A stretch of DNA of 64,000 nt, from positions 8,049,118 to 8,113,117 of the forward strand of contig CM072148.1 of NCBI GenBank assembly GCA_036850595.1, read 5' to 3'. How positions within the stretch are numbered: position 1 is the first letter of the stretch; the number at the start of each line of letters is the position of its first letter. The translations under genes and the position numbers were made by a program. Source of the DNA: Rhyacichthys aspro. Taxonomy: Eukaryota; Chordata; Actinopteri; Gobiiformes; Rhyacichthyidae. Below the pieces are notes generated by a model that saw nothing but the letters and a program-made list of their open reading frames with translations, searched no databases and had not been told where the DNA came from. Below, one piece after another: positions 33,601 to 46,900 of the stretch.

Positions 33601-36600
33601 TTTGTATATATATATTTTTTACCTTGGGACGGGGCGTGTGTGGGTCTACATGCTTTGACTGAAATCTGGTGGGAAAGGAGGACACTGTAATATTGATGAT
33701 ACTACATGAATTTGAATACGCATCAACAACATGCCCACACTGGAAAATGTCATTTTGCAGTTTCAATTATGTCAATATTTGAACCTAAATCAACAGAACT
33801 AAGAGTTTAAATAGAGAATAGATAATTACATCTAATAGTTTAATAAACTAACAACATTAAGTCAACTACACTTTACACATGTATTTGACTTGACAACATT
33901 TTAAGAGCAGCTCTTGTAATTGCATTTTAAAGTTGAAATGGCAAGTTCCATTTTACAGTGCATTTCTGAACCTGAAGAAGAGCTGCAGATCTGTTCATAC
34001 ATGACACCCACCTGGAGGTTATACTTAGTCAGTGGCTTGTATTGATACAGGATAAAGTTTTACATGCAATCGATACATAAATGATAAAGAGGATATTGCA
34101 TGTATAAAAATAAACACACCATTTCCAACATGGCGAGTTTTAGTTCAGCTTTAAAAGCAAAAATGTCAATAGAATTCACACTCTACAGCCGTTCTTGAAT
34201 TCATTTAAAACAATGCATGGTTTGTAGATTAGACGGATGTAATAAATACAGTAGATTTTCCTTGAATAGCACAATCAGGATAAGATTGAAAGCATGATAA
34301 GAAAAAATGATGTGCTTCTGCTTCCGAGTTTTAAGATACAGTAAATTCATGATAGGGCATCCATCAATAGTGCTGGGACTCATCCCTCTCCAGCTCCTAT
34401 CCATAAGAACTCCCAAATTAAAGATTAATGATAACATTTTTATATTTCATCAACCTTTTGTTTCTCAGAATATTGACCTTCAGACTGTGGTCTGAATATT
34501 AACAAAAAACAGCATTAATCTCACTGCCTTCTGAGAAATATATGTCTGTATATGGCATTAGTGCTTGAGGAGTGTTTTTGCACCTAGTCTCACTGCTTTG
34601 GTTGGACCACACAAGGAGCTTCTGCTAAAATTAGGAGAAGGAAAAACAAATTACAAAATTACCCTCTGCATGGGTACAAGCACTGTTTCTGCTGAATGTG
34701 CTGTTAAGTACAAACCCGGTTACTTAACGGTGCTAATTCTCGTGGAAGCGGTATTGAATTCTGCTTTTGGAAAGAGTCACACTCATCATTCACCCTCCAT
34801 TCATTTTAATGTACAAGTGACGACATGCACCTATTTTGTCGCCCGTGTAAATGAACCCAGATAGAGTGAGATTAAAGGGACTCAGACATTATAAAGCTTA
34901 GTATAGTTTTTTATTCAGGAGTGACATTTAGACATAGACAGAGGTAGATATTTTGGTTCAAATGTTGTCATGAGAAAGAAAGGGGCCATATTGTGTCCAC
35001 AGAGGAACTTTGAAGATTGTCTCTGACTCTAAAGGCTGCACTCTCTCAAAACAAGACTGATTTTTGTGCATGCGTCACTGCAGTCCTTAACAGCTGCTGC
35101 ATTCATTACCCGGAGTCGATATTTAGCTTAAAATAAGGATTATGCTGGACATTTAACAGGACCTGGAGAGAGGAAGATGGCTGTGGTTTAAGAAATAGAG
35201 CATATAATGTAAACCTCGCTAAGCTTTATTCTGGCAGGTCAGCACAACGTATGACAACGTCAGTGTGTGCACAAAGAAAAGTAAAATGATTAACTCTTTT
35301 TATTTAACCCGTGTTGTGTTTCATTCCAGACTTTTGATATAGCTCATAGTCGGCATACCAACAGTTACAAGCTTCAGAGAGTGATTAAGAGTAAACGGTA
35401 AGGCTTTTCATTGCATAACAAATAACACGGCGAGCCAAGATGCCTAATAAGGCTGTATTTTGATTGCCTTTTCTGCTCGAGTCAGAAATGTCTAGCCGTT
35501 AAGTTTGGACAAAAGACTCATCCCTTACAGTTTCAAACGTGTGGTTTAAAAGTTCAATCCTGTACAAATGTTTGGATAAGGCTATGCTACACAGAGTATC
35601 CTTAGATCCTGTAATTAGCTAATAATGAGTAATTCACACAGAACATATGATTCCAGCGTGTACAGACCGAACTGCCAGAAGAGTGAACGCAGTGCAGATC
35701 ATTAGGCCCTATCTGATTACAGCACATCGCCAAGGAACCATGTGCCTTTGTGGTCTGCTCCCTCCAAGACCCGGGGTAATAATGAACAGCAAAACACAGG
35801 CCACTTGACATGGCCAGCCATAAGAGCTTTCAGATGGTAAAAAGTAGCTAAATACACTGCGAACCGAGCCAGAATACACAAGAAAGATTGTTGTAGTATG
35901 GGCAAACTCTCCACTGAGAAGACTTTTTCATCGCAGAAAAAGAGGGTTGTTCCTGGAACTAGTCCCCCTCTAGACAGGCACTGCAGCAAAACCCAGAAAT
36001 ACCCTCAAGTCAATTAAACACAAATTGATTAAATATTTGATTTCTTTACTTCAGCTGTTCCAAAAGCCATAAACCTACATTACAATAACAAAGAGGTACT
36101 TTGAGTGATTCGTTTTCAGAGGTTTAATAATATATCAGAGTTACACTTTACATGTCAAAGGTCTTTTTTGCGACCGTGAAACGCAATAACCGTGAAATGA
36201 AACGCTTCTTCTCTCTTTTTCATCCTAGTATCCCCTTGGGACACTGTCTGGGAGTCACAATCTGCAATATGAGAATTCTAGATGACACTCCGAAGGCCAC
36301 ATATGATTTCATACCGTGCAGTGTTCATCAGTCTGTAGAGATTGGCTGCTCAAAAATGATACATCTAACTTTTACAATCCAACTTCCTGCAAAGAATTGT
36401 GTAGTTATAGAGAAAACAGAGAGACGTATGGATGGCAAAACCAACGACTCAGTTAATGCACAGCTTTAATGCACATGTGTGTGTTCTGGCAGGGGTACTT
36501 CCACTGGCACTGCATCTGCCAAAGCTTAAAATGTGCTCCGGAATCGGGATAATGAACTCTCAGGCTTTGTTTGTGTTGGGCAGAGACAGAAAAACTGTGA

Positions 36601-39172
36601 AACATGCTAATATAAACCCAGCGCTAAGCCCTCGGCTCAACAGAAGTGCAGTGTCAAAACTCACCAATTAAGAACAGTCCTCACTGACGGGAGCCTGTTG
36701 TTGGTTCATGCACCACATGAGTCACAGGTACTTTTAGAAGCATCAAGTGATATATCATGTTAAAGGTTGAGTCAAAGCTGTAGGTAAATAAAATATTGAC
36801 AGCAATGAACTGACTGCTCACACAAAAGTGAAGATAAACCTTTCACATCCTGAAAAGTGACACAATGATTGCAGCAAATGTCTTCTTAAAAATGTTAAAT
36901 TAAAATTCAAACAGCTGCAAATCCTTTAAGAAGAAAGAGATCTTTTCAATAATAAATCAATGATACTGAAGTGGTTTTATGAGCTGTCGACGCTGTTTTT
37001 GTGCCATTGTTTAGTGCAAGATGACAGGCATAAGGCTGTCAGTTATTAGATGCACTGTGTATTTATGTATTGCATTTAGAAGTGTTCTTGCAGGAAACAC
37101 TTTTCTTCAGAGTTGTGTCCTTCGTTGCCCAAAAGACTTCAGAGAGTTTGGTGCAATGTAATAAATGCAGCACTTACTTGACATTTACTTTTCATCTTCA
37201 TCATCCAAAGGGTTTCAGTTTTATCCATGTAAATGTACAAATGGAAGTGACTACCACAGACCAATAATGCTGTGTGCCATGGATTCACAGGAACATAAAA
37301 AGAGTACTTTTAATTACACTAACTAATCTATTGCATGATCAGAATCCTCTGCAAAGTGTTGCCCAGATTGTCTCAAGGTAACTTGAGTCTATGCTGTTTT
37401 TAAGGCTCATATAAAAACAGAAATCTTCCATCACAATAATTAGTTTAATACAGAACAGATAAAAGGATTTTGACCATATGATGTTTGTTAACACAGATGT
37501 AATTCAAAGCATCTGGACTATATCAAACAGGATTGTTTCAAAGCATATTCTGCTCAGTTTTTGATGGGTGGGTCTTTGCATGAAATCAAATCAAAGGCAT
37601 TAGTGCAATACAGAAGACAAAGTGTGTGCTTTTGGCCATTGCACCTGGATATAAATCACTGTTGATTCTGGTCCAAAATGGAACAAAATGTTTTTGTGAT
37701 CTATTATAAATGAAGCATTAGGAAAACAGTGTTCACTGAAGAAGATGGAATGTTTTCTTCCCAAACACATTTTGTTGTGTTTTAAGTTTCACGTCTGCCC
37801 TGTTCTTACCTTGTGCTGCTGCTGGATTTGAGATTTGTGAGTTTACAAATTTACAAAAATCCATCTTGAACTGCTCCAAGCAGAGAATTCACAGCCGAAC
37901 CATGGCCGTCTGGTTGTGACAATGATGTGGCAGTACTGACAGGTGGGCCTGTGTTTTTGGTTAAAGATGTGACGACTGTTTCACCATTACTAAAGATTAA
38001 ACTGTGGTTGTCCAGTGATGATAAATCCAATCACTGACCACATATCATTTAGAGAACTTGCCCTTGGTTAATGCTTTCTATGGAAGCCCTCTCAGATTGT
38101 ACTGTGGAACAGACAATCTGGCTTGTCAGGTTAGCACTGTTCTTCAATGCAGAGGGTAAAGATGGTGAGTCTACTTTTGTTGTTAGCGTTTGTGCTTACA
38201 TAGATGAATCATTAAATCAATTCATTACATTACAATGATTTGGAAAGTTGTAAATCCACAGGTTCAGGATTATTGATTTTTTAATTTAATTTTAGTTTAA
38301 TTAAAACCACACCGAACAGTATGAACAGAATATAATTGTTATTTTTTCAGAATTATTTTTCCTCCAGTTTTAAAAAATATGCAAGCAAACAACAGTTTCT
38401 AGATGTTTTCTGATTGCACCATGAGGCAGGTCCTGTCAGTTCCTCTGCTCACTTTACCTTGTATTATGTCCTTGTGGGAGTTGAAGAGCCTGACATGAAA
38501 GTAAAGACAAAAGGCATTCCCACCTGCAGAAACAGCTTTTTGTGAGTCTGTGTGGGTGGAGGTCGACATCCTGACACCTGAGTGGTGACAGGCTCCAGGC
38601 GGCGGGAACGTGTGCCGAGGAAGAGGTGACGGCTGTGAATGCACCTTAATAGTGGTGTCAGATGAAAGGGCTCATTATTGTGGCGTAAAATGGAGGAGAG
38701 GCCTCATTGTCACAGCACAGCTTCACATCAGAGCTCAACAAGGGTCACTGTTTCACTCGTGTATTATGTGTTCTGAGAGGATATAAGGACCATGATGCCA
38801 TAAATGACCAATGCGACATTACATTTCACAGCATTTTACATCTTTGCTACCATGGTGACTGTTGATTGGTAGCCTTTTTACACAGAGCACAAAGCTTGCT
38901 GTTAGCAATATCATTATCTTTTTCTCAATACCTCCTTTTATTTTAGTGATTTTTGACGCTCCTGCACTGTTTTAAAAGCTTGGACATTTAAACGTCTGTG
39001 TGTGTTGGTTCTGTCGAGACAAAAGAGTGCAGCTGTTGACTCTTTGCAATAATAACATTTTCATGGAGCTATGATGGAGAAGAAACCAGAGATTGTGAAT
39101 GAGGGAGAGATTACAGTCCCGTAGTCCCATCACTCATTACTGACAATATGGGCTGGGATGATTTGGACTTAC
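27610..39172. other. gene-poor stretch, no gene seen
   Basis: No exon or domain is recognisable over this stretch apart from the small repeat at 28259. Scattered open frames under 120 codons lack splice context or family resemblance. Distal regulatory elements of adra1d or of genes outside the window could lie here but cannot be seen in one sequence. Confidence 0.45.
28259..28287. repeat. (GGTAA)n microsatellite
   Basis: About six tandem copies of the pentamer GGTAA. Each copy also presents a minimal GTAA donor-like motif on the plus strand, with no associated exon. Confidence 0.9.
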
Positions 39173-39710
39173 TAACATCATTTTATTTATTCATTTATTT
39201 ATTTATTTATTTAACATAGACAATGCTCATTAATGAACATCTGTCATTCCCTCAGCAGTCCCCGGGCAAGAACATTAAAAAAAAGACAAAAATACAAAAA
39301 ACCACAAGAGACACAACAATAAAAGACACGTTAAAAGTGGTCACAGATTTAATTTGATTGTACCCACTCGTTTACAACAGCTTGTATGGGTAACTGTAGA
39401 CTTTTGGGATATGGTCCCCACCTGCTCATGTACTTTTATTAGGCAGCTGTATCAGTGTCTCCACAACTTGGATTGGTAGCGTATTGCACTAAACCTGAAA
39501 TCTGTCTGACATAACCACATTTACAGAATCATTTCTTGTACTTGATCCCTTTAATAGTTTTGTGAAATGAAACAGCGAACTGAGCCTTCTTTGAATCATA
39601 GCGTGTGGCTGGTTTGACAGATATTGAGTCGGATGGCCCATTACCGGCTCTTTACAACAGACTATCTCGACAGAATCAACACAAATTGACCTCATAAACT
39701 TAAAAATACA
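39173..39710 (-). repeat. probable non-LTR element 3' end, minus strand
   Basis: A (TTTA)n run at about 39181-39213 is followed by ACATAGACAATGCTCATTAA and CAGTCCCCGGGCAAG, which resemble the reversed 3' tail of common teleost LINE/SINE repeats. A weak minus-strand open frame (39489-39695) follows. The family is not identified and the right limit is a guess. Confidence 0.4.
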
Positions 39711-42700
39711 TAATATTTAGTGAGAGGGGACAGTCAGTGCTTCCAGCAGCACTTGTCTCCTGTTGCTCATGAGTGGGCATACATCCTGACAAGTTCTGCT
39801 GTCTTGCTTCAAGGTGATTTACTGTGGTGTTGTACTATTTTTGAATTGTACATTTCTCAAGTCCAAAGTTATTTTTTTTAACTTCACAACTTTATTAGTA
39901 CATGTGTCACAGTTGAATTTCTTGTCACTACACATCTACTTGTTACTTTAATGTCCTTAACGCTTACATCAAGTGTTCCTTCTTCAGGATTAACCCTAAT
40001 TGCAATATTTCTCAAGATAGCTTTAATGTTATGAGATGGTGCTCTGGCGTGAATTCTAAAGTGTCATATTTATTATCTGTAAAAGCACATAAGTAATCTG
40101 TGAAAGTGTAAGGCAAGGTGCTTTATTTGTGTTACATATCTGGACTCAGTATTCTGGACATAATATCCTGACATGCTTTGTTCTTGGCCATTAGCTTTGA
40201 CAACACACATAAATTCTGCATCCTTTTACAGGCATGGATCCAAATTAAATTAAGATTTGTCTGTATCCTGTAACGGATGACTGGATTTCTAAAATACATT
40301 ACCCAGAGTCTTTGTGGAGCCTGTTGTCTTACCTTTACATAATTGTTCTCTTCTTTGAGTCAAATTTATATTTGACAGCACTTTAGAAAGTTTGGGAAAA
40401 GTTATGCATAGTCACTGATTTAAATTTAAAGTATAACAAAACATGGAGGCAGTGGACTTCAGCTGAAGGGAGAATCTTTTTGTCCCAAGGTTTGGGTTAG
40501 TGTCTCACAATCTGTACATAATCAATACTGCACCTTTTTGTAATTTGACTGTGATCTCTCTGTAAATAAACACAGCGGCTCTATATCGCTTGTGGTTATT
40601 TGATTTTGGCGTGTACTGTTGAATCTCTTAGCTTTTTCCTGACATTAAACAAGTTTTAATTAACATTACTAAAACACATCTATTCCCCAATCATCATCTC
40701 CAGTCAGAATAACATACATAGCTCTGAAATATTTAACACAAAACTGTACAAACAGGACACTAACGTGAGTCTCTGACAATGAGCCACATCCATATTCATG
40801 TCAATTTTCTTTTGGAACAATCTTAGCAACCAGCCATGGCAACCAATCATCACATTAATCACACAATTAATCTGTTTCTAATGACCTGTAATGACTTTTC
40901 AACATCTACTGAATATGTCTATGCCTCATCAATACTGGCCTTCAAAACGAACATTTGTTTAAGACAATGTGACCTTGTTTCTTATGGTGTATTGAAAATC
41001 CATCCATCTGTTGCCATTTGCAAACCTTCAGTACAGCAGCACAACACAAAGAGCTGCCTGTGTTTACAGTTAGTGGTCGCTCACAGTGCACTCGCGTCAA
41101 TAATGCTGATCAGCTAATAGTCGCGTTAGAGTAAACTCCCTCCGTCACTGTTGACCTTTCCTAAAAAAACAACACTGATATTCTAAAGAGCGGAGGACCA
41201 AAGAGGAAAAGTACTGGCACGGCACAAGAACAAAGTAGAACAGAAACGAAATCACTGATGATCGAGATGAAGAGAGGGAAAAGAAAGAGACAGAAAAGAT
41301 GTGTCAAATTACAGACTGATGACTAAAAGCCTGTGTAATGTCATCTTTGAAGAGGCTCCTTATTCCACTCCAATGAAACCCAGCGATGTCTGTGTTTGAA
41401 GGTATAAATATCATATCAGATCAATATGCCACTCTCTATTCAACATGAGCCTGGGTCCATGCTGACGTAAGACAGTCTGTGTCACCATCACCGCATCAGG
41501 ACACGCTTTTTTTAATGAACATGAGTGCTCTAAAATGTGAGCCTATCTTCCTCTATTATCTAAAGCATTTTGTATTTTACAGTGCGCCAGACAGGGACTG
41601 AGAGGACTGTAATATTTCTCTACTGATATTTTTAGCAAGTTGATTGTGTTACGTGAAATGTTTAATAGATTAGACTTCACTGAACACAAGGCACTCGCCA
41701 CAGCAAGCAGAGAACTGTAGTCCATTCATTTACTGTAAAAGGCCATCTTAGTAAGGCGCCAGGTGAAAACTGTCTCCCAAAAGGTGTGTGCTTCATATCA
41801 CTGCACTAGATACACTCATTTTTAATATTAACTAAAGTGTGATTAAAAAAATATTTTGAGAAATTATGTTCTAACAATAAAACATCGAGAATATTTAGGA
41901 AATTACAATAGAAATATGTTAACAAGGTAATAATCTATGATTGTTTCAGGTTATACCAGCTGTCACACACACAAAAAAAATTAAAATGAACAGATATTCA
42001 TTTGTTTCCTCGCTCTAAGTTTGTTGAACCCTGTCTCTCGGCGTTTAGCTCGTGCTCATCAACAAAGCTGCACCAAGGATTTATTCTTACATATAACTAT
42101 CTACAATTAACTCGTCTACAGTGGCAGATTCTTGGCTTAATGCAAACTATTTATACGCCAACCTTTTGACAAAAACTTCAGTCAGACTCAGTAAATCACC
42201 TCAGGTTGCTATTGTTATCAGTGAAAAAGGTTGCTACATCACAACACAAGAAGAAAATGCATGTGTCTATCCATAAGACTGTACTTTCATAATACAAATC
42301 CCCACCAAAGTCTCAGATTGGTATTTTCCATTATTGTACTTTTTGCTTCATTATCTCATTTCAGGCTTATTTTTAGACACTTTACTTTAGTATTTCATTC
42401 CACTTCATTACTCCTTTATTTCTCATCAAGCTCCAGGTGGGACTCTGAGGGAAAAAAACCCCCATCAAGTCAAAATGTGTCAGTGCGTAGTCAGTTTAGT
42501 CGAGTCGTTTTTCAGTGAAGTGAGGGCTGAGAGTGGGGACTGTGTGTTTCTGCTGTGATGACTCATAATAAATGATTACATGCGGTTGCTATGTAGCGAT
42601 GGGGAGTATGCTGCTGTTGTGAGAGGGGGGCCTAGTGCAGGGGCGAACCCAATGTTGCTCTGAGGCTGACATCTGATGAACAAGAGGGTGACCTGATTAC

Positions 42701-43182
42701 TTCATTTGTCAAAACTCCTTCTCTGTGGTTCAGTTTGGGCAGGTTACTCGTCCTATGGCTTGCTTAGATTTCAACTACTGCACTGATTATCTGTGACGAA
42801 ATAAACACATCTATTAATAATACAAACATCACTTGAGTGGGTTGCTGGTGTCACTATCACAAAGCCTACACACCCTTCTGTGGAAACACATACAAGGCAT
42901 CAACAAAACAACAAAATTGGCCTCATTTGGTGATGTAAACGCTTTCAGTGCAAAAAAATATATTTCTCAGCTTGAAATCTTACAGCAGCAAAAGAATCAC
43001 CCATTTTTATAATTTGATTCATTTTGTGATCCAATCAACCGGGGATTGCTTGGCATTGGGGGGCTGTCAGTACTAAAACACCAATCCTTTTAGAGGTCTC
43101 AGCTTGATTTCTAAAACTCATTATCTTACTCCTATCAGTGGGAAATATTAGTATCTCCATATATGTATTAGTTGGTGCACAG
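39711..43182. other. no gene seen
   Basis: Non-coding AT-rich sequence. I recognise no domains, RNA genes or repeats. Confidence 0.45.
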
Positions 43183-43440
43183 TGGTGTAGTGGTTAACAC
43201 AATGGCTTTTCTGTGTGGAGTCTCCTCCCTGTGCTGCAGTAAGCTCTTTCTGAGTGCTTCCAGCTTCCTCAGACCGTCAGAAGACCTGTTTGTAGGTGAA
43301 TCAGTGACTCTATAATGCCATAGTGGATGAATGTGAGTGTGGATGGTCTGCCAGTGTAGGTTAGGCCTGGTAATAGTCCACAGTTTACCCCACCTCACAT
43401 CGTATTCAGCTGTGATAAGCTCCAACAACCTGTGACCCGT
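43183..43440 (+). repeat. SINE copy, diverged full-length
   Basis: The tRNA-like start GTAGTGGTTAACACAATGGC is followed by CTTCCTCAGACCGTC, GTGACTCTATAATGCC, GGATGAATGTGAGTGTGGATG, GTGATAAGCTCCAACAACC and GTGACCC. These follow the order of the copy at 22141-22385 but with many substitutions and small deletions, so it is older. Confidence 0.6.
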
Positions 43441-43489
43441 AATTTAAAATTCTTTTAATAGTTTATAAAGCAAGCTCCAGACTGATCTG

Positions 43490-43685
43490 AGAGACATGCT
43501 TTTAACAAATGAACCAGGACGTCCCCTCAGATCCTTAGGCACCTCACTGCTGCTGTTCCACAAACTAGAACAAAAATCTTTGGTGACTCTGCTTTTAGCC
43601 ATTATCCATCGAGACATTTTTAACTCAAAACTTATTTATTTAGTCTGGCTTTTATGTAGTGTTTTATAATTTATTTTATTTTATT

Positions 43686-43756
<71 letters not shown>

Positions 43757-43940
43757 TTTTATTTTATTTTAATTTTAATTTTATTTTATACATTTGTTTC
43801 ACTCTATTTTACGGTGAAACAAAGCCACCATTGTTTTTAAACGGGTGTGAATAATGTGTATAATGATTTTATGTTGTGAAGCACCTTGAGTTGCATTAAG
43901 CTGTATGAAAAGTGCTATATAAATAAAGTTTGATTAATTG
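43490..43940 (+). pseudogene. LINE C-terminus and 3' UTR (L2/CR1-superfamily type)
   Basis: Translated pieces include TRTKIFGDSAFSHYPS and, in another frame, KTYLFSLAF. These match the conserved C-terminal segment of fish LINE ORF2 proteins that ends shortly before the stop. They are followed by GAAGCACCTTGAGTTGC and GAAAAGTGCTATATAAATAA, the typical 3' UTR end. A long TTTA microsatellite splits the 3' UTR. It is 5'-truncated and frameshifted. Confidence 0.65.
43670..43792. repeat. (TTTA)n / (TTTTA)n microsatellite
   Basis: Over 100 bp of TTTA units with TTTTA variants at both edges, lying inside the LINE 3' UTR. Confidence 0.95.
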
Positions 43941-46900
43941 AATAATTGATTGATGATCAATAAAAATACAGCACACACCTTACAAATGTAAAATCTTTTC
44001 CATCGCTGTAGCCTAAGGTTCCAAAATGTACTCTATTATTTTATTATGCCGGAGCACTTTATCTGAGCTGTTAGAAAGAACAACCTCCTGAGGAATTGAT
44101 TCATAATGTTGGTATTTTGTTCTAATCAGGAGAATGTGAGTGCTGTGCCTCGGTGAAAAAAAACACTTGGAACATAGGTGACCTGAGCTCACTCCCAGTT
44201 AAAAGAGAAGCTAGCGTGTGTCCATTTAATAAGTTGTCCCTCGAGGGTTTACCATTTTGCATTTGCTTTATCAGTGTGTTTTTTCAGCTTTTATTCCATG
44301 AAGGTGTGATAGATCCCTGGCTAACACTTGCTGAGAACTTCTCTGAGGTTAACAGTCTGTCTTCATTTCCATGCTCTGCTCACACGTTACATAATGCCTG
44401 TTGATGGATGGCTTGATAACGGCGAGTGGACTGGGCCAAGAAGGCGGCGTCCACTCCGAGTGTATATTCAGCGTGTGCAGGTGAAATGGATAACATTAAT
44501 GACACTGCGGTTTCATTTGCCGGAGCTCATTTGCACGTGAATGAATGAAAGCTTCAAAGTCATATCCATCGTTTACTTTTGCCACATTTAACCTGCCGAC
44601 ATGACTGGAGCATGAATCAGACTGCGCACAGCAAAGACTGGTGTCAGTGCAGCCTTTTAAAAGGTTAATGCATAATTTATAGAGGCAGCGCAAGCGGCTG
44701 TGGCACTTTGGATGATTTGTTAAAAAGAGTGAATTGCCCCTGAGAAGTACTTCTAAAAAAACACCTGTCAGTTTAACTTCTCTTCCTTATCACACATTTT
44801 GATTAATTGAAAAATTTCACATGCAGACTGCATTACAACAAGTTCCTAAAATAGCATCATTCCCCCACACATGCGGTCTGCTGACATTAGACAGAAAATG
44901 TGAGATTTACTCAACCCTTTCACCAATAATTGTATCATCTTATACACATGGCATCCAATAACAAATAAAGTCTACATTTATGTTATGATAGGTCTATCTT
45001 AAGCCTTAAAAACATTTCTTTAGTATTTCTCCCAGCTCAATACACTCGTCTACTTTCCCTGCTCTGGCTTTAGTTTGTTTATTGTACAAAGTATATTGTT
45101 ATCTATGGAAAGCCACACACAAAGTGGAGCTCTGTTTATGTTTGTTGGTGTGCGTCCTGATTTGCATGTGGCCTCCTCTGAGCTTGTTGTGTGTAGAGTC
45201 ACAGGCCCACTCCCCAAAGCCCCCGAGATCCAGCAAAGTCAAGGGTTAAGTCAAAGCTTGTGGGAACTAATCTTTACCAATACATTCTCTTCCTCTTGGA
45301 TCACCATTCAGTTCAAACTCAGGTCATGTGCAAAACCTTCAGCACTTTCTTGTTTCGAAGTGCCTCAGTTCACAGTTTTGCTAATGTACAACTTTTTGTT
45401 GTTGTTGTGGATAGGCTGGATTTGTTTATTTAGCTTTTATACAAACTTCCCTCAAAGTGGAAGATTAGAAGAGAGTTTAAATGGGCCAGTGTTTTGTAAA
45501 TAGGGTTTCTACTCTGTCTTAAACATGGCGAGACCAGCCCTCTGCATCAGATTCTTTTACTATTGACCTTGTGGAATGACCAGCATTATGTTTAGCTTGG
45601 TCTGAATAAAATAAAATACACAGATTTAATTTGCATTATGCAGTTTGTGGGTATAAACAGACATAGAAATAACAAACAGAAATAAAAACTAGCACACCTC
45701 AGGCCTGAAACTAGCACAGTCTGAATTCATAGTTATCTGAAATTGTCTCTAGATTCTATTGACCAAACGTACATTAAAATAAACCCAATATCTTTGTGAA
45801 AATGTTAACACACCTGTAATATCTGTTTTTGATTGGATTTTTTTGATTTGAAGATTCTAATCAGCAGCTTGTCAAATGTTTTTATGATGTAAGAGGTGAC
45901 AGCTACTGGTCTTTAATGATTTGGTTCAACTGGGCGCACTACATTCACAATATGTTGTGAATTTGTTAATTTAAAAGTAGCATCTTCACCCAACAGGACT
46001 TCAATAATGTGCCAATTGACAGTTATATATTAACTGTTCAGTGTCTTTTTTTAACCACTATTAAATTAACATTCATGAATTATTTCAAACATTTGAAAAT
46101 GTGAAAACGTAGTTGGTTCAGTGTGAGTGAATGAGTTTGTATGTTTGTATGTTTGTGCCACAGGATATAGGGTCAAGTTTGGAAAAGACTTATTTCCTTT
46201 TCTCAGAGTCAGTCTCATGATCCAACTGTTGTCCATCATAACCTGAGGGTTTAATAAAGCTGATAAGCCTTTAATCAACTCATCCAGTAGAATTTAAAGG
46301 ACTAAAGGCCGGGGTGAGTTCAAAATCTGAAAGGAAATGTAGAGACCCTTTAAAAATGACACTAGTATCTAAGTATCTATATCGATACTTGAGTACTGAG
46401 TCAAAATACTACTCACATACTGATTGAGTCTTTATGAAATGAAATCAGAACCATTTGAGTCAGAGCCAGCCTTACTTTTCTGAGCCACGTCATGGAAACC
46501 CATCACAACTGTCTCTGCTGCTGTGACATACTCATTACGTACTCATTAGTACCCAGATACTGTTACTCATGTTATTACATATATAGTATTACATTACCAT
46601 TCACGTCTAATTGTGAATGATTCAACATTCATTAAAATCCAGTGTTATTTCTGTAATGTTCCCACATACTCCTCCTGACCCCAACAAGCTTTAAATTAGG
46701 TTCATTTAATCTTTATTAATCTGTAAATCTTGCCTCAGGTTTGTTTTCAAACAATTTCAATTAATAAGTACCATTGGCAACCTTTAGACATACAAAATCT
46801 ATTTCATTATCTTATCATTATCAGAACCTTTCCATTTCCTCTTCCATATTAAATGCTGAGTTTTTTTTCAGGCAAAGTAAAATAATTGAAACCAAGGGAA

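Noticed and set aside
43670..43792. Regular repeats considered as a CRISPR-like or telomere-like array
   Set aside because: A plain TTTA microsatellite without spacers, in a vertebrate genome.
45075..45503. A 142-codon plus-strand open frame with a hydrophobic segment
   Set aside because: No family resemblance, no promoter or splice evidence, and the hydrophobic part comes from T-rich DNA.
46340..46570. Phrases such as GAGTACTGAGTCAAAATACT suggesting a transposon end
   Set aside because: No partner inverted repeat or flanking duplication could be found.
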